A stretch of 64,000 nucleotides of DNA from Nocardioidaceae bacterium (GCA_017744365.1 JAGIBL010000006.1:62001-126000), one strand, 5' to 3'. Positions 24,306-33,201 are shown, numbered from the stretch's first letter. The notes: generated by a model not told the origin, from the sequence alone. Numbers and translations: made by a program.

Positions 24306-25088
24306 ATGCAGACGAACCTTGCAGGAAAGGTCGCCATCGTGACCGGCGCCGGGTCGGGGATCGGACTGGCGATCGTCGACCAGCTCCTGGCCGAGGGCGC
24401 TGACGTGATCGGTGCCGACCTCGAGCCGTCGGCCCTCGAGGGCATGGAGGGCGTCACCACGGTGACCGCCGACCTCAGCACGACCGAGGGCGTGCGCGCC
24501 GCGGTCGACACCGCCCTGAGCGTCCACGGCAAGATCGACGTGCTGGTCAACAACGTCGGGATCTTCCCCTACCGGGAGAGCTTCATCTCCACGTCCGACG
24601 ACGACTGGCAGCGCGTCATGGACATCAACTTCTACTCGATGGTCCGGGCCTGCCGCGAGGTGCTCCCCCACATGATCGAGCAGAGCGCGGGCTCCATCGT
24701 CAGCATCGCCTCGGAGTGCGCCCGGCAGCCCGACGTCTTCTTCGTCGACTACAGCGTCTCCAAGGCCGCCATGGTCAGCCTGAACAAGGCGCTCGCCAAC
24801 GAGTTCGGCCCGCAGGGAGTCCGGTGCAACATCGTCTCCCCGGGCCCCACCCGCACTCCGCCGTGGGACGCGCCGGGGGGCTTCGGTGATTCCTTGGCCG
24901 CCGAGTACGGCCTGGACAAGGAGAAGGCCATCGAGCACTTCGCGACCGAGGTCCGCAAGCTCCCGCTCGGGAAGCTGGGCCGGCCCGACGACGTCGCTGC
25001 CGCTGTCGTCTTCCTCGCCAGCGACCTCGCCAGCCAGGTCACGGGTTCCGAGTACTGCGTCAACGGCGGCTCCTACGTGGGTGCCTGA
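24306..25088 (+). CDS. Short-chain dehydrogenase/reductase (SDR)
   Basis: A 260-residue classical SDR. The cofactor loop is TGAGSGIG at about residue 14, NNVG near 85, and the catalytic Ser, Tyr, Lys are in SIASE and YSVSK. The C-terminus GSEYCVNGG is usual for the family. ATG at 24306 is used because the upstream in-frame ATG adds a non-family extension; GGAG lies 11 bases before it. First gene of the rightward arm, 72 bp before the binding-protein gene of the ribose-type importer, so it probably oxidises the imported compound. Confidence 0.88.
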   Translation: MQTNLAGKVAIVTGAGSGIGLAIVDQLLAEGADVIGADLEPSALEGMEGVTTVTADLSTTEGVRAAVDTALSVHGKIDVLVNNVGIFPYRESFISTSDDDWQRVMDINFYSMVRACREVLPHMIEQSAGSIVSIASECARQPDVFFVDYSVSKAAMVSLNKALANEFGPQGVRCNIVSPGPTRTPPWDAPGGFGDSLAAEYGLDKEKAIEHFATEVRKLPLGKLGRPDDVAAAVVFLASDLASQVTGSEYCVNGGSYVGA

Positions 25089-25160
25089 GGCACCCCCAGA
25101 CCCGCACGTCCAGTTCCACCGGGCAAGCCTGCCCGGCTCACCGAGAAGAGGTGCCAGCAC

Positions 25161-26261
25161 ATGGAGAACCAGCAGCCGACGAACGAACACTGGGCCCAGA
25201 CAGACGAGGTCCTGACCCGGTACAAGGGGCACGATCGCCGCGACATCATCAAGAAGGCCGGTCTCGGCGCCCTTCTCCTGGGTCCGGTGAGCGCAGTGCT
25301 CGCCGCCTGCGCCAGCGAGGAGAACCCCAAGGACGTCGCCAACCAGGCAGCGAAGGACGCCCGCGGGACCGGCATGACCATGCTCGGCAGCAACGGCGGC
25401 CTGGTGGTCACCTGGTACGCCGAGGGCAAGCGCGCCATGGAGCGCTGGGCCAGCGACCTGGGCGTCTCCCTGGACTGGGTCGACGGCGAGCTCAACGCCC
25501 AGACGCAGCGGGCCAAGCTCGACAACGCGGCCGCGACCAAGAAGTACGACCTGGCCGCGATCACCGCTCACGAGTCGGGAACCTGCGTCCCTCCGGTGCG
25601 CAAGCTGATCGACCGGGGTACCCGGGTCGTGCAGATGATCAGCACCATCGGCGGTCCCGACGACCAGCTCGACCTGCTGACCTGGTGCGAGCAGAGCTCC
25701 TACGACATGGGCTTCAACGTGGCCAAGGCGCTCTTCGAGGCCGCCGGCGGCCGCGGAACCGTCATCCAGACCCAGGGCCCCGCCGCGTTCACCGGCGCGA
25801 AGGAGCGGGCCCGGGGCTTCAAGGACGCGCTGGCCCAGTACCCCGGGATGAAGCTGCTGGCGGACGACTTCGGGAACTGGGACGTCAACCGGGCGCGGGA
25901 GCTGTGGGACAGCTACGTCAACAAGTACGACGAGATCACCTGCGGCTACTTCCACAACGACGACATGGCATTCGCCGGCCTGGAGGCGCTGAAGTCGGCC
26001 GGCCGTGCCGGCAGCACCTTCATCGGCGGCGCCGACGCGATGCCCGAGGCGATCAAGGCGGTGCAGGACGGAACCTTCACCGCGACCGCGCGCCACTCGG
26101 CCTGCCGGATGCACTCCTACCCCGTGGTCATCGGCGTGGCCAGCAAGATGGGTGCTCTCGACAAGGTGCCCGAGAAGGTGGTCATCGACGGTCCCCTGGT
26201 GACGAAGGACAACGCCGACACCCTGCTGCTGCTCCAGAACGACAGCCTTCTCCTGGTCTGA
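25161..26261 (+). CDS. Sugar-type ABC transporter substrate-binding lipoprotein (RbsB-like)
   Basis: A 366-residue periplasmic-binding-protein type I receptor. The N-terminus has a twin Arg (HDRRDIIKKAG near residue 26), a hydrophobic stretch and the lipobox VLAAC, so it may be a Tat-exported lipoprotein with an unusually long n-region. The mature part shows the RbsB pattern, with GNWDVNRARELWDS and CGYFHNDDMAFAGLEAL before the ligand-binding GGADAMPEAI. It feeds the ATPase and permease encoded directly after. Ligand unknown, possibly a sugar or cyclic polyol. Confidence 0.88.
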   Translation: MENQQPTNEHWAQTDEVLTRYKGHDRRDIIKKAGLGALLLGPVSAVLAACASEENPKDVANQAAKDARGTGMTMLGSNGGLVVTWYAEGKRAMERWASDLGVSLDWVDGELNAQTQRAKLDNAAATKKYDLAAITAHESGTCVPPVRKLIDRGTRVVQMISTIGGPDDQLDLLTWCEQSSYDMGFNVAKALFEAAGGRGTVIQTQGPAAFTGAKERARGFKDALAQYPGMKLLADDFGNWDVNRARELWDSYVNKYDEITCGYFHNDDMAFAGLEALKSAGRAGSTFIGGADAMPEAIKAVQDGTFTATARHSACRMHSYPVVIGVASKMGALDKVPEKVVIDGPLVTKDNADTLLLLQNDSLLLV

Positions 26262-26263
26262 CC

Positions 26264-27787
26264 ATGACGACACAGCAGCGCACGGGCCCGGAGCACGCCA
26301 CCCCCGTCTTCGCGATACGAGGCCTGCACAAGTCGTTCGGCGGCGTGCGGGCACTGGCCGGCGTCGACTTCGACGTGCGCGCCGGCGAGGTGCACGCGGT
26401 GATCGGCGAGAACGGCGCCGGCAAGAGCACGATGATCAAGTGCCTGGCCGGCGCCGTGACTCCCGACGGGGGCCACGTCGAGGCGGACGGCCGACCGGTC
26501 CGGTTCGCCAACCCGGCCGACGCGCGGGCCGCGGGAGTCAGGGTGGTCTACCAGGAGCTCTCGCTCTTCGATGCCCTCTCGGTGACCGAGAACGTCCTCG
26601 GCGTCGCGGGCCTCGATCGTCGCTGGGTGTCGTGGCGGTCCCACCGCCGCCGCGCCCGCAAGCTCCTGGCGGACGCCGGACTGGACCTCGACATCAACGC
26701 GCGCGTGGCCCAGCTGACCGTGGGGCAGCAGCAGATGCTCGAGATCGTGCGTGAGCTCTCCAGCGGGGGACGCGTCATCGTGCTGGACGAGCCCACGTCG
26801 TCGCTGAGCCCGCACGAGACGACGGTCCTGTTCCGGTTCGTCCACGAGCTGACGAGGGCGGGCGTCTCGTTCGTCCTCATCACGCACTTCCTCGACGACG
26901 TCGTCAGCCACGCCGACCGGGTCACCGTCCTGCGCAACGGCAGGCGGGTGGACACCCTCGACGTCCAGGACGTCACCAAGCACCGGCTGGTGCAGCTCAT
27001 GATCGGTGACCAGTCACGAGTCCTGGCCACGACGTACGAGGAAGGGACCGTCAGGCTCCGGGAGCGACCGGCCTCCCCTGTCGTTCTCGAGCTGCAGGAG
27101 GTGGCGGTCCCGCCACGGGTGCAGAGCTTCAGTCTCCAGGTCCATGCCGGGGAGGTCCTCGGCGTGTACGGCGACCTCGCCAGTGGGCACGAGGTGCTGG
27201 CCGACCTGGCCTCCGGGGCGGAGCAGCCCGCGGCCGGCCGGGTCGTGGTCGAGGGTGACCCCATCAGGCTGAAGTCGGGCAAGCACGCCAAGCGTGCCGG
27301 CATCGGCGTCATCACCGGCGACCGCAGGCAAGCCCTCTGCCTCGAGCAGTCCGTGAGCTCGAACATGACCCTCGCGGCCTTGCCGCAGATCAGCAGGACC
27401 CTGCTCAGGACGCGTGCGGAACAGTCCGCGACCGCGCGACTCATCACCCAGCTGGGAATCGCCGGGGCCAGTCCCGGGAAGGCGGTCGGCGCCCTGTCCG
27501 GCGGCAACCAGCAGAAGGTCCTGTTCGGCCGCTGGACGCTGGCCGAGCCACGGGTCCTCGTCCTCGTGGAGCCCACGCGAGGCATGGACGTGGGAGCGAA
27601 GAGCGATGTCATCCGGCTCATCGAGAAGGTCGCCGCACGGGGCGCAGGCGTCCTGGTCGTGTCCTCCGAGCCCGAGACCGTGCTGGCGCTCGCCCACCGT
27701 GTCGTGATCGCGCGACGCGGACGGATCACGAAGGAATTCGCCGGCACCACAGTCACGAAGAACACCTTGATGGAGGCAGCACAATGA
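26264..27787 (+). CDS. Ribose-type ABC transporter ATPase (RbsA-like, tandem NBDs)
   Basis: A 507-residue double ATPase. The first domain (about 15-240) is complete: Walker A GENGAGKST, signature LTVGQQQ, Walker B VIVLDEPTSS. The second (about 265-500) has no proper Walker A (GDLASGHEV replaces it), keeps the signature LSGGNQQK, and has Val for the Walker B Asp (VLVLVEPTRGMDVGA). RbsA second domains are often degenerate; losing the Walker B acid as well is notable. It starts two bases after the binding-protein stop and overlaps the permease start (ATGA). Confidence 0.9.
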   Translation: MTTQQRTGPEHATPVFAIRGLHKSFGGVRALAGVDFDVRAGEVHAVIGENGAGKSTMIKCLAGAVTPDGGHVEADGRPVRFANPADARAAGVRVVYQELSLFDALSVTENVLGVAGLDRRWVSWRSHRRRARKLLADAGLDLDINARVAQLTVGQQQMLEIVRELSSGGRVIVLDEPTSSLSPHETTVLFRFVHELTRAGVSFVLITHFLDDVVSHADRVTVLRNGRRVDTLDVQDVTKHRLVQLMIGDQSRVLATTYEEGTVRLRERPASPVVLELQEVAVPPRVQSFSLQVHAGEVLGVYGDLASGHEVLADLASGAEQPAAGRVVVEGDPIRLKSGKHAKRAGIGVITGDRRQALCLEQSVSSNMTLAALPQISRTLLRTRAEQSATARLITQLGIAGASPGKAVGALSGGNQQKVLFGRWTLAEPRVLVLVEPTRGMDVGAKSDVIRLIEKVAARGAGVLVVSSEPETVLALAHRVVIARRGRITKEFAGTTVTKNTLMEAAQ

Positions 27788-28962
27788 CCACCGCGACAGG
27801 CGAGACACTCACCACCACCCGCCCGGGGCCGGCTCCCCACCGCGGTGGCGTCAGGAGCTGGGCCGAACGGAACGCGACCATCCTGGGACCGTTCGCCGCA
27901 CTCCTCATCATGTCCGTCGCCTTCGGCCTCCTGGCACCGTCCTTCGCGACCGCGGGCAACCTGTGGAACGTCCTCTCCCAGGTGTCGGTCCTCGCCGTGC
28001 TGGCCGCCGGCCTCACGTTCGTGCTCCTGCTGGGCCAGATCGACCTGGGCGTGGCCAACATCGCGGTGATGACGGGGGTCGTGGTCGCCGTGGTCTACAG
28101 CGGCAAGCCGCTGACGCTCCCGGTGGTGGGGGACCTGACCTTCGGCACCGGCAGCGTCGTTCCCGCCGTCGTGATCGCCCTCGTCCTCGCGGTCGCCCTC
28201 GGCCTGCTCGCCGGCTGGCTGACCGCCCGGCTCGGCATTCCCAGCTTCATCGGAACACTGGGGATCCTCCAGGTCGCCCAGGGGCTCGCGTTCTTCTGGT
28301 CCGGCGGGAACAACATCTACGACCTTCCGCCCATCGCCACCAAGCTGGGCGGCGGGTTCACCGGTCCGGTCCCCAACATCGTCATCACCGCTGCTCTGGT
28401 CCTGGTCGTGTGCCACGTCGTGCTGAGCAGGACCCGGTTCGGCCGCTACGTGTACATGACCGGTGCCAACGCGAGGGCAGCCGAGCTCTCCGGCGTACCC
28501 GTCCGGCGGGTCACGATCTCGGTGTTCGTGCTCTCCGCCGTCCTCGCGGCCTTCGCGGGAGTGCTGTCGGTGGGGCGCCTCGGCTCAGCGCAGGCGAACG
28601 CCGGCGACGAGCTGCTCCTGCCGGCCATCGCTGCCGTCGTCCTCGGGGGCACCAGCCTCTTCGGTGGCGTGGGCAGCATGCTCAACACCAGCGTGGGCCT
28701 GCTGCTGTACGGCGTGCTCAACAACGGCTTGGACCAGCTGAACATGAACATCTACCTCAAGCCGTTCGCACGCGGCGCGTTCCTCCTGCTCGCCATCGCG
28801 TTCAACATCGTGGCGCTCCGGATTGCCAGCCGCGCCCGGTTGCAGCAGGCACTCGACGACCAGCCGGACGACGTCCCGGCCCGCGGGTCATACGCGTCTG
28901 GTGTCGTAGGCCCACATCGCGATCTCGACGCGGTTGCGGGCGCCGAGCTTGGTCATCAGTGA
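27784..28962 (+). CDS. Ribose-type ABC transporter permease (RbsC-like)
   Basis: A 392-residue permease with about eight to ten membrane segments, usual RbsC pattern (GLTFVLLLGQIDLGVANIAV near 78, ARLGIPSFIGTLG near 150, VVLGGTSLFGGVGS near 285). The last 25 or so residues (from about 28890) are hydrophilic and read through the 3' end of the convergent response regulator gene, a 75-bp overlap of coding ends. The family usually ends close to the last membrane helix, so the native stop may have been lost when this operon was joined to the neighbouring DNA. No sugar kinase follows. Confidence 0.88.
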   Translation: MTTATGETLTTTRPGPAPHRGGVRSWAERNATILGPFAALLIMSVAFGLLAPSFATAGNLWNVLSQVSVLAVLAAGLTFVLLLGQIDLGVANIAVMTGVVVAVVYSGKPLTLPVVGDLTFGTGSVVPAVVIALVLAVALGLLAGWLTARLGIPSFIGTLGILQVAQGLAFFWSGGNNIYDLPPIATKLGGGFTGPVPNIVITAALVLVVCHVVLSRTRFGRYVYMTGANARAAELSGVPVRRVTISVFVLSAVLAAFAGVLSVGRLGSAQANAGDELLLPAIAAVVLGGTSLFGGVGSMLNTSVGLLLYGVLNNGLDQLNMNIYLKPFARGAFLLLAIAFNIVALRIASRARLQQALDDQPDDVPARGSYASGVVGPHRDLDAVAGAELGHQ

Positions 28963-29535
28963 GGCGACGTGGGTCTTGACCGTGCTCAGGCTGACGAAGA
29001 GCTCGGTGGCGATCTCGGCGTTGGTGCGGCCCCGGGCCACCAGCGCGAGCACCTCCTCCTCGCGCTCGGTGAGGGGGTCAAGAGGCTGGACTGGTACCGC
29101 CGGCGCCTGGTCGGCGAAGCTCGCCAGCAGCCGGCGCGTGACGTTGGGGGCGATCAGCGCGTCTCCGTCGGCCGCCGCGTGGATGGCCTGCACGAGGAGC
29201 TCCGGCCCGGCGTCCTTGAGCAGGAAGCCGCGGGCACCGGCGCGGAGGGCGCCGAGGACGTACTCGTCGAGGTCGAAGGTGGTGATCACGACGACCGCCA
29301 TCGGGTCGGTCACCTCGGGGCCGGCCAGGCGCCGCGTCACCTCGACGCCGTCGAGCCCGGGCATCCGGATGTCGACGAGGAGGACGTCGGGACGCAGCCG
29401 GGTCGCCAGGTCGAGGGCGGCGAGCCCGTCCGCCGCCTCCCCCACGACCTCGAGGTCGGGTTGCGCGCCGAGGATCATCACCAGCCCGGTCCGGACCAGA
29501 TCCTGGTCGTCGGCCACGACGACACGGATGCTCAT
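28888..29535 (-). CDS. Two-component response regulator, LuxR/NarL type
   Basis: A 215-residue regulator. The receiver domain (about 1-120) has the acidic pocket DDQ, the phosphorylated Asp in LLVDIRMPG near residue 55 and Lys in LLKDAG. The C-terminal helix-turn-helix (about 150-210) has LTEREEEVLALVARGRTNAEIA. It overlaps its histidine kinase gene by four bases (ATGA). Its 3' end runs into the convergent permease gene. Target genes unknown; the divergent small membrane-protein gene is a candidate. Confidence 0.92.
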   Translation of the reverse strand: MSIRVVVADDQDLVRTGLVMILGAQPDLEVVGEAADGLAALDLATRLRPDVLLVDIRMPGLDGVEVTRRLAGPEVTDPMAVVVITTFDLDEYVLGALRAGARGFLLKDAGPELLVQAIHAAADGDALIAPNVTRRLLASFADQAPAVPVQPLDPLTEREEEVLALVARGRTNAEIATELFVSLSTVKTHVASLMTKLGARNRVEIAMWAYDTRRV

Positions 29536-30695
29536 GCCGGCGCCTCCACCGGCAGCACGGCTTCGACCACCCAGCCACCCTCGGGCCCCGGTCCCGCGGA
29601 GAGCGACCCGCCGAGGAGCTGGGCGCGCTCGGCCATGCCCAGCAGGCCGAACCCGGGCTCCGCGGCCGGCCCCGGCTCGGCCTGGCCGTCGTCGCTGACG
29701 CGCAGCCTGACGACGTCGCCCTCCCGGCGTACGTCGATCCCGACACGGGTCGCGCTCGGGGCATGCCGTACGGCGTTGGTCAGCGACTCCTGCGCGAGAC
29801 GGTAGAGCGCAGTGTCCACGGACGGCGCCAGCCGGGTCAGCGAACCGTGCAGCGAGACCACGACGGCCGGCGTCCCGCCCGTGCGCGCCAGCGCCGGCAG
29901 GTCCGCGACGCCCCGCTGCGGTGCGTAGGCGACGGCTTCCTCCTCGCGCAGCACGCGCACCATGGATCTCATCTCCGCCAGGGTCCGGGACGCTTCGGAC
30001 TCGATCGCGGCCAGGACCTCGGCAGCCTTCTCCGGCTGGATGCCGGCCACCACGCCACCGGCCTGCGCCTGCACCGCGATGGCCGAGACGTGGTGAGCCA
30101 CGGTGTCGTGCAGCTCGCGGGCCAGCGCCACCCGCTCCTGGTTGCGGATCTCGCGCTGCTGGCGACGCCAGAGGTCGGCGCGATACCGGAACACCGCCGC
30201 GAGGGCGACGAGCAGCAGCAGGAGGACGGTCCCGCCGAAGACGTCGGCCCCGCCCGCGGAGGAGGCGTACATCCCGAGTGCGACGACGGCGGTCACGAAC
30301 GCCGTCCCCGCGACCATCTCGCGACCCGAGCCCCACCGCACCAGCGAGTAGAGCAGGATCAGGACGGCCAGCATCGAGTACAGGCCGAGGTCCTCGTCGT
30401 GGGCAGCCAGCTGGCCGACCGAGAGCAGCCCGGCGACGCCCCACCCGAGCAGCGCGGCCACCAGGGGGCGGCCCCGCCGCCAGAGGAGGGCGGGGACCAG
30501 CACCAGCGCGAGCACCGTCACCAGCGGTCGCCAGGCCAGGCCCGGCCGCACGATGCCCTCGACCAGGGTGGCGGCTGCGAACACGCCCGCCAGCCACCAG
30601 TCGAGACGACCGATGGGTGGGGCGTCGGCAGGCCGCGGCTCGTGCCAGAGGGAGCGGCCCAGGGAGCGGCCCAGGGAGCGGTGGAGTGTGACCAC
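29532..30695 (-). CDS. Histidine kinase of the NarL/DesK type
   Basis: A 387-residue kinase. About five membrane segments fill residues 28-165, the HisKA_3 dimerisation helix carries the phosphorylated His in ELHDTVAHHVSAIAVQA near 200, and the ATPase has the N-box ESLTNAVRHA and the G motif GFGLLGMAERA. No large external sensor loop is seen, so it may sense the membrane. The N-terminus starts with a tetrapeptide repeat (SLGR) encoded by a tandem 12-bp DNA repeat. GTG start at 30695. Cognate partner of the response regulator after it. Confidence 0.9.
   Translation of the reverse strand: MVTLHRSLGRSLGRSLWHEPRPADAPPIGRLDWWLAGVFAAATLVEGIVRPGLAWRPLVTVLALVLVPALLWRRGRPLVAALLGWGVAGLLSVGQLAAHDEDLGLYSMLAVLILLYSLVRWGSGREMVAGTAFVTAVVALGMYASSAGGADVFGGTVLLLLLVALAAVFRYRADLWRRQQREIRNQERVALARELHDTVAHHVSAIAVQAQAGGVVAGIQPEKAAEVLAAIESEASRTLAEMRSMVRVLREEEAVAYAPQRGVADLPALARTGGTPAVVVSLHGSLTRLAPSVDTALYRLAQESLTNAVRHAPSATRVGIDVRREGDVVRLRVSDDGQAEPGPAAEPGFGLLGMAERAQLLGGSLSAGPGPEGGWVVEAVLPVEAPA
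30650..30681. repeat. Tandem 12-bp repeat in the histidine kinase 5' end
   Basis: Two full copies and one 8-bp partial copy of GGGAGCGGCCCA lie head to tail. Being a multiple of three, the unit encodes SLGR and can expand or contract without a frameshift, which would alter the cytoplasmic N-terminus of the kinase. Confidence 0.8.
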
Positions 30696-30826
30696 GGGCC
30701 CAGCCTAGGGATCGGCGCGCCTCGGCGTACCGGCCGAAAGAACGAGACGGAGACCATGCCTTCGGCCAGGCGAAGCCGGCTTCCGGGCCGATACGCCGGC
30801 CCCCGGGCCCCGCGAGCGTTGAGCCC

Positions 30827-31273
30827 ATGATGAAGACACGCCAACCCACCGCCACGCTCGACGACCAGCCGATCCCGGTCAGGGTGAAGCTCGCCGCCGC
30901 GTGGACCAGCTTCATGTTCCTGTACGCCTACGTGGACATCCTCAACTTCTTCACGCCCGGCGTCGTCGACGACATCCTCGACGGCAAGGTCTTCGAGTTC
31001 GAGCTCTCCCAAGCCTTCTCGACCGCGGCCCTGGCCCTCGTGGGAGTCCCGATCCTCATGGTCGTGGCGTCGACGACGCTGCCCGCCCGGGCGGCCCGCA
31101 CCACCAACCTCGTGGTGGCCGCGCTCTACGTCCCGGTCACGGCCGTCAATGCCGTGGGCGAGTCCTGGCTGCTCTTCTACGGCCTCGGCATCGTGCTGGA
31201 GCTGGCCCTTCTCGCCCTCGTCGTCCGGTACGCCTGGACCTGGCCCCGCGCGGCGTCGTCGGGTGCTGCATGA
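30827..31273 (+). CDS. Small four-helix membrane protein (DUF6326-like)
   Basis: A 148-residue integral membrane protein with four hydrophobic stretches, roughly residues 24-46, 65-88, 93-113 and 118-141. The pattern resembles DUF6326 proteins, whose function is unknown. It is divergent from the histidine kinase, sharing a 131-bp intergenic region, so it may be controlled by the two-component system; that is inferred from position only. Confidence 0.75.
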   Translation: MMKTRQPTATLDDQPIPVRVKLAAAWTSFMFLYAYVDILNFFTPGVVDDILDGKVFEFELSQAFSTAALALVGVPILMVVASTTLPARAARTTNLVVAALYVPVTAVNAVGESWLLFYGLGIVLELALLALVVRYAWTWPRAASSGAA

Positions 31274-31299
31274 AGGTAGTGACTTCGGTGTTCCGCGGA

Positions 31300-31326
31300 T
31301 GCGACCGGCCGCTCGGACCGGTCGCA
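31300..31326. terminator. Bidirectional hairpin between convergent genes
   Basis: TGCGACCGG (31300-31308) pairs perfectly with CCGGTCGCA (31318-31326) around a 9-nt loop. It lies between the stop of the membrane-protein gene and the stop of the convergent collagen-like gene, and has no U-tract, as is common in actinobacteria. Confidence 0.55.
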
Positions 31327-31353
31327 CCCGTGTGGAACCGTCAGCCTCGTGGC

Positions 31354-31947
31354 TCAGGGCGTCGCCATGGTCGCGCACGCAACCTTGGCGACCAGCTTCG
31401 CGCCGTAGCCGTCGGGGATCGGATGGATCACCGTCACGTAGTACTGGTCGATTCCCTCGAAGTCGGTCTCGGGAAGCGCGTTCACGCGCTCCGGCGGGGT
31501 GTACTGCGGTGCGAATCCCGGTGGGACGAGGTAGAAGGCAAAGCCGCCGCCGAGGAAGCGCTTGCCTGCGGGACACTTCGCGAACACGTCGAGCCGGTTG
31601 CCGTCGAAGGAGATGTGGGTCGACTCGGCCGTGATCATCTCGTAGCCGCTGACCCCGTCGGCCCCGTCGGCCCCGTCGGTGCCGTCGGTTCCATCGGTGC
31701 CGTCCGCCCCTGGCAGGCCCTGGATGTTCCAGGTCAACGACGTCTCCGAGGTCTTGCACTTCGCGTTGGTCGGATCGATGACCCGCAGGGTGCCTCCCGA
31801 CTTCATGTAGCAGCCGCTGATGGTCCCGTTGGCGGACGGGATGGCGGCGTAGGCGACCCCACTGACTCCCAGCAGGGCGATGGTGATCGCGAGGATCTCG
31901 TAGACGGAGGGCCTGCGAAGCCGCCGTCTTGTCTTCGTCTCGGACAT
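31354..31947 (-). CDS. Secreted or surface protein with a short collagen-like segment
   Basis: A 197-residue protein. It begins with a basic region and a hydrophobic segment (about 18-38) that serves as signal or anchor. Residues about 79-101 form a collagen-like run of seven to eight Gly-X-Y triplets rich in GTD and GAD. The C-terminal part has paired Cys and an aromatic-rich stretch (CPAGKRFLGGGFAFYLVPP) seen in exported phage-tail-like or surface proteins. The start at 31947 has AAGGGG seven bases upstream. Gly-Asp-Thr triplets are encoded by near-identical 9-bp DNA units. Function unknown. Confidence 0.75.
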   Translation of the reverse strand: MSETKTRRRLRRPSVYEILAITIALLGVSGVAYAAIPSANGTISGCYMKSGGTLRVIDPTNAKCKTSETSLTWNIQGLPGADGTDGTDGTDGADGADGVSGYEMITAESTHISFDGNRLDVFAKCPAGKRFLGGGFAFYLVPPGFAPQYTPPERVNALPETDFEGIDQYYVTVIHPIPDGYGAKLVAKVACATMATP

Positions 31948-32084
31948 GCGTGAACCCCTTCTCGCGCCGGCCGACACGGCCGTGCCAGCCCGCTTCGCAC
32001 GCTAGGCGGGGCCTTCGCCGCGGTACTAGAGGACAAACCTGGCACTTGTCATCGACAAGGCGAGACCGATCAGGGTCGAATCTC

Positions 32085-33173
32085 CTAGCTCGGCAGGCGC
32101 TCCCCGGTGGCGGTGGAGAACACGTGGACGTGCCCCGGCTGGGGCGCGAGCTCCACGATCTCGCCCTTCCGCGGTGGGGTGCGTCCGTCGACGCGGGCGA
32201 TGACGTGGTGCTCGGAGCCGCCGAGCTCGGCGACGCCGTACACGTAGGCATCGGCCCCGAGCGACTCCACCAGGTTGATCACGGTGCGCAGTCCCTGGCC
32301 GTTGCCGACCAGCTGCAGGTCTTCGGGGCGGACGCCGATGGTCACCGCGTCGCCGGCCTGGTGGGCCTCGCCGGCCGTCTCGCGGCGCAGCGGAACGCGG
32401 GCGTTGCCGAACATCATCTCGTTGCCCTGGACGCCGACCTCGAGGAGGTTCATCGCCGGGGAGCCGATGAACCCCGCGACGAAGACGTTGGCCGGGTGGT
32501 CGTAGATGTACGACGGCGTGTCGGCCTGCTGCAGGATCCCGTCCTTCATCACCGCGACCCGGTCGCCCATCGTCATCGCCTCGACCTGGTCGTGGGTGAC
32601 GTAGACCGTGGTCACCTCGAGGCGCCGCTGCAGGGCGGCGATCTGGCTGCGGGTCTGGACGCGGAGCTTGGCGTCGAGGTTCGACAGCGGCTCGTCCATC
32701 AGGAACACCTGAGGCTGCCGGACGATCGCGCGGCCCATCGCGACCCGCTGCCGCTGGCCGCCGGAGAGCGCCTTCGGCTTGCGGTCCAGGTAGTCCTCGA
32801 GGTCGAGGATCTTCGCCGCGTGGATCACCCGGGAGCGGATCTCGTCCTTCGCCACGCCCGCGATCTTGAGCGCGAAGCCCATGTTCTCGGCGACCGACAT
32901 GTGCGGGTAGAGCGCGTAGTTCTGGAAGACCATCGCCACGTCGCGGTCCTTGGGCGGGACGTCGGTGACGTCGCGGTCGCCGATCCAGACCGCGCCGTCG
33001 TCGACGTCCTCGAGGCCCGCCAGCATTCGCAGCGAGGTCGACTTCCCGCATCCGGAGGGACCGACCAGGACGAGGAACTCACCGTCGGCGATGTCGAGGT
33101 CGAGCCTGTCGACCGCCGGGTGCTCGGCGCCCGGGAAGAGCCGCGTGGCGCCGTCGAACTTGACCGTGGTCAT
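32085..33173 (-). CDS. Carbohydrate ABC transporter ATPase (MsmK/UgpC-type)
   Basis: A 362-residue ATPase. Walker A GPSGCGKST near residue 40, Q-loop in VFQNYALYPH, signature LSGGQRQRV, Walker B VFLMDEPLSNLD and H-loop VTHDQ are all intact. The C-terminal TOBE/OB part (about 240-362) is typical of MalK-type ATPases that energise many sugar importers. It is the last gene of the leftward importer operon, 28 bp after the second permease. Confidence 0.92.
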   Translation of the reverse strand: MTTVKFDGATRLFPGAEHPAVDRLDLDIADGEFLVLVGPSGCGKSTSLRMLAGLEDVDDGAVWIGDRDVTDVPPKDRDVAMVFQNYALYPHMSVAENMGFALKIAGVAKDEIRSRVIHAAKILDLEDYLDRKPKALSGGQRQRVAMGRAIVRQPQVFLMDEPLSNLDAKLRVQTRSQIAALQRRLEVTTVYVTHDQVEAMTMGDRVAVMKDGILQQADTPSYIYDHPANVFVAGFIGSPAMNLLEVGVQGNEMMFGNARVPLRRETAGEAHQAGDAVTIGVRPEDLQLVGNGQGLRTVINLVESLGADAYVYGVAELGGSEHHVIARVDGRTPPRKGEIVELAPQPGHVHVFSTATGERLPS

Positions 33174-33201
33174 CGTGTCTCCTTCACGTCCAGGGACCGC
33201 A

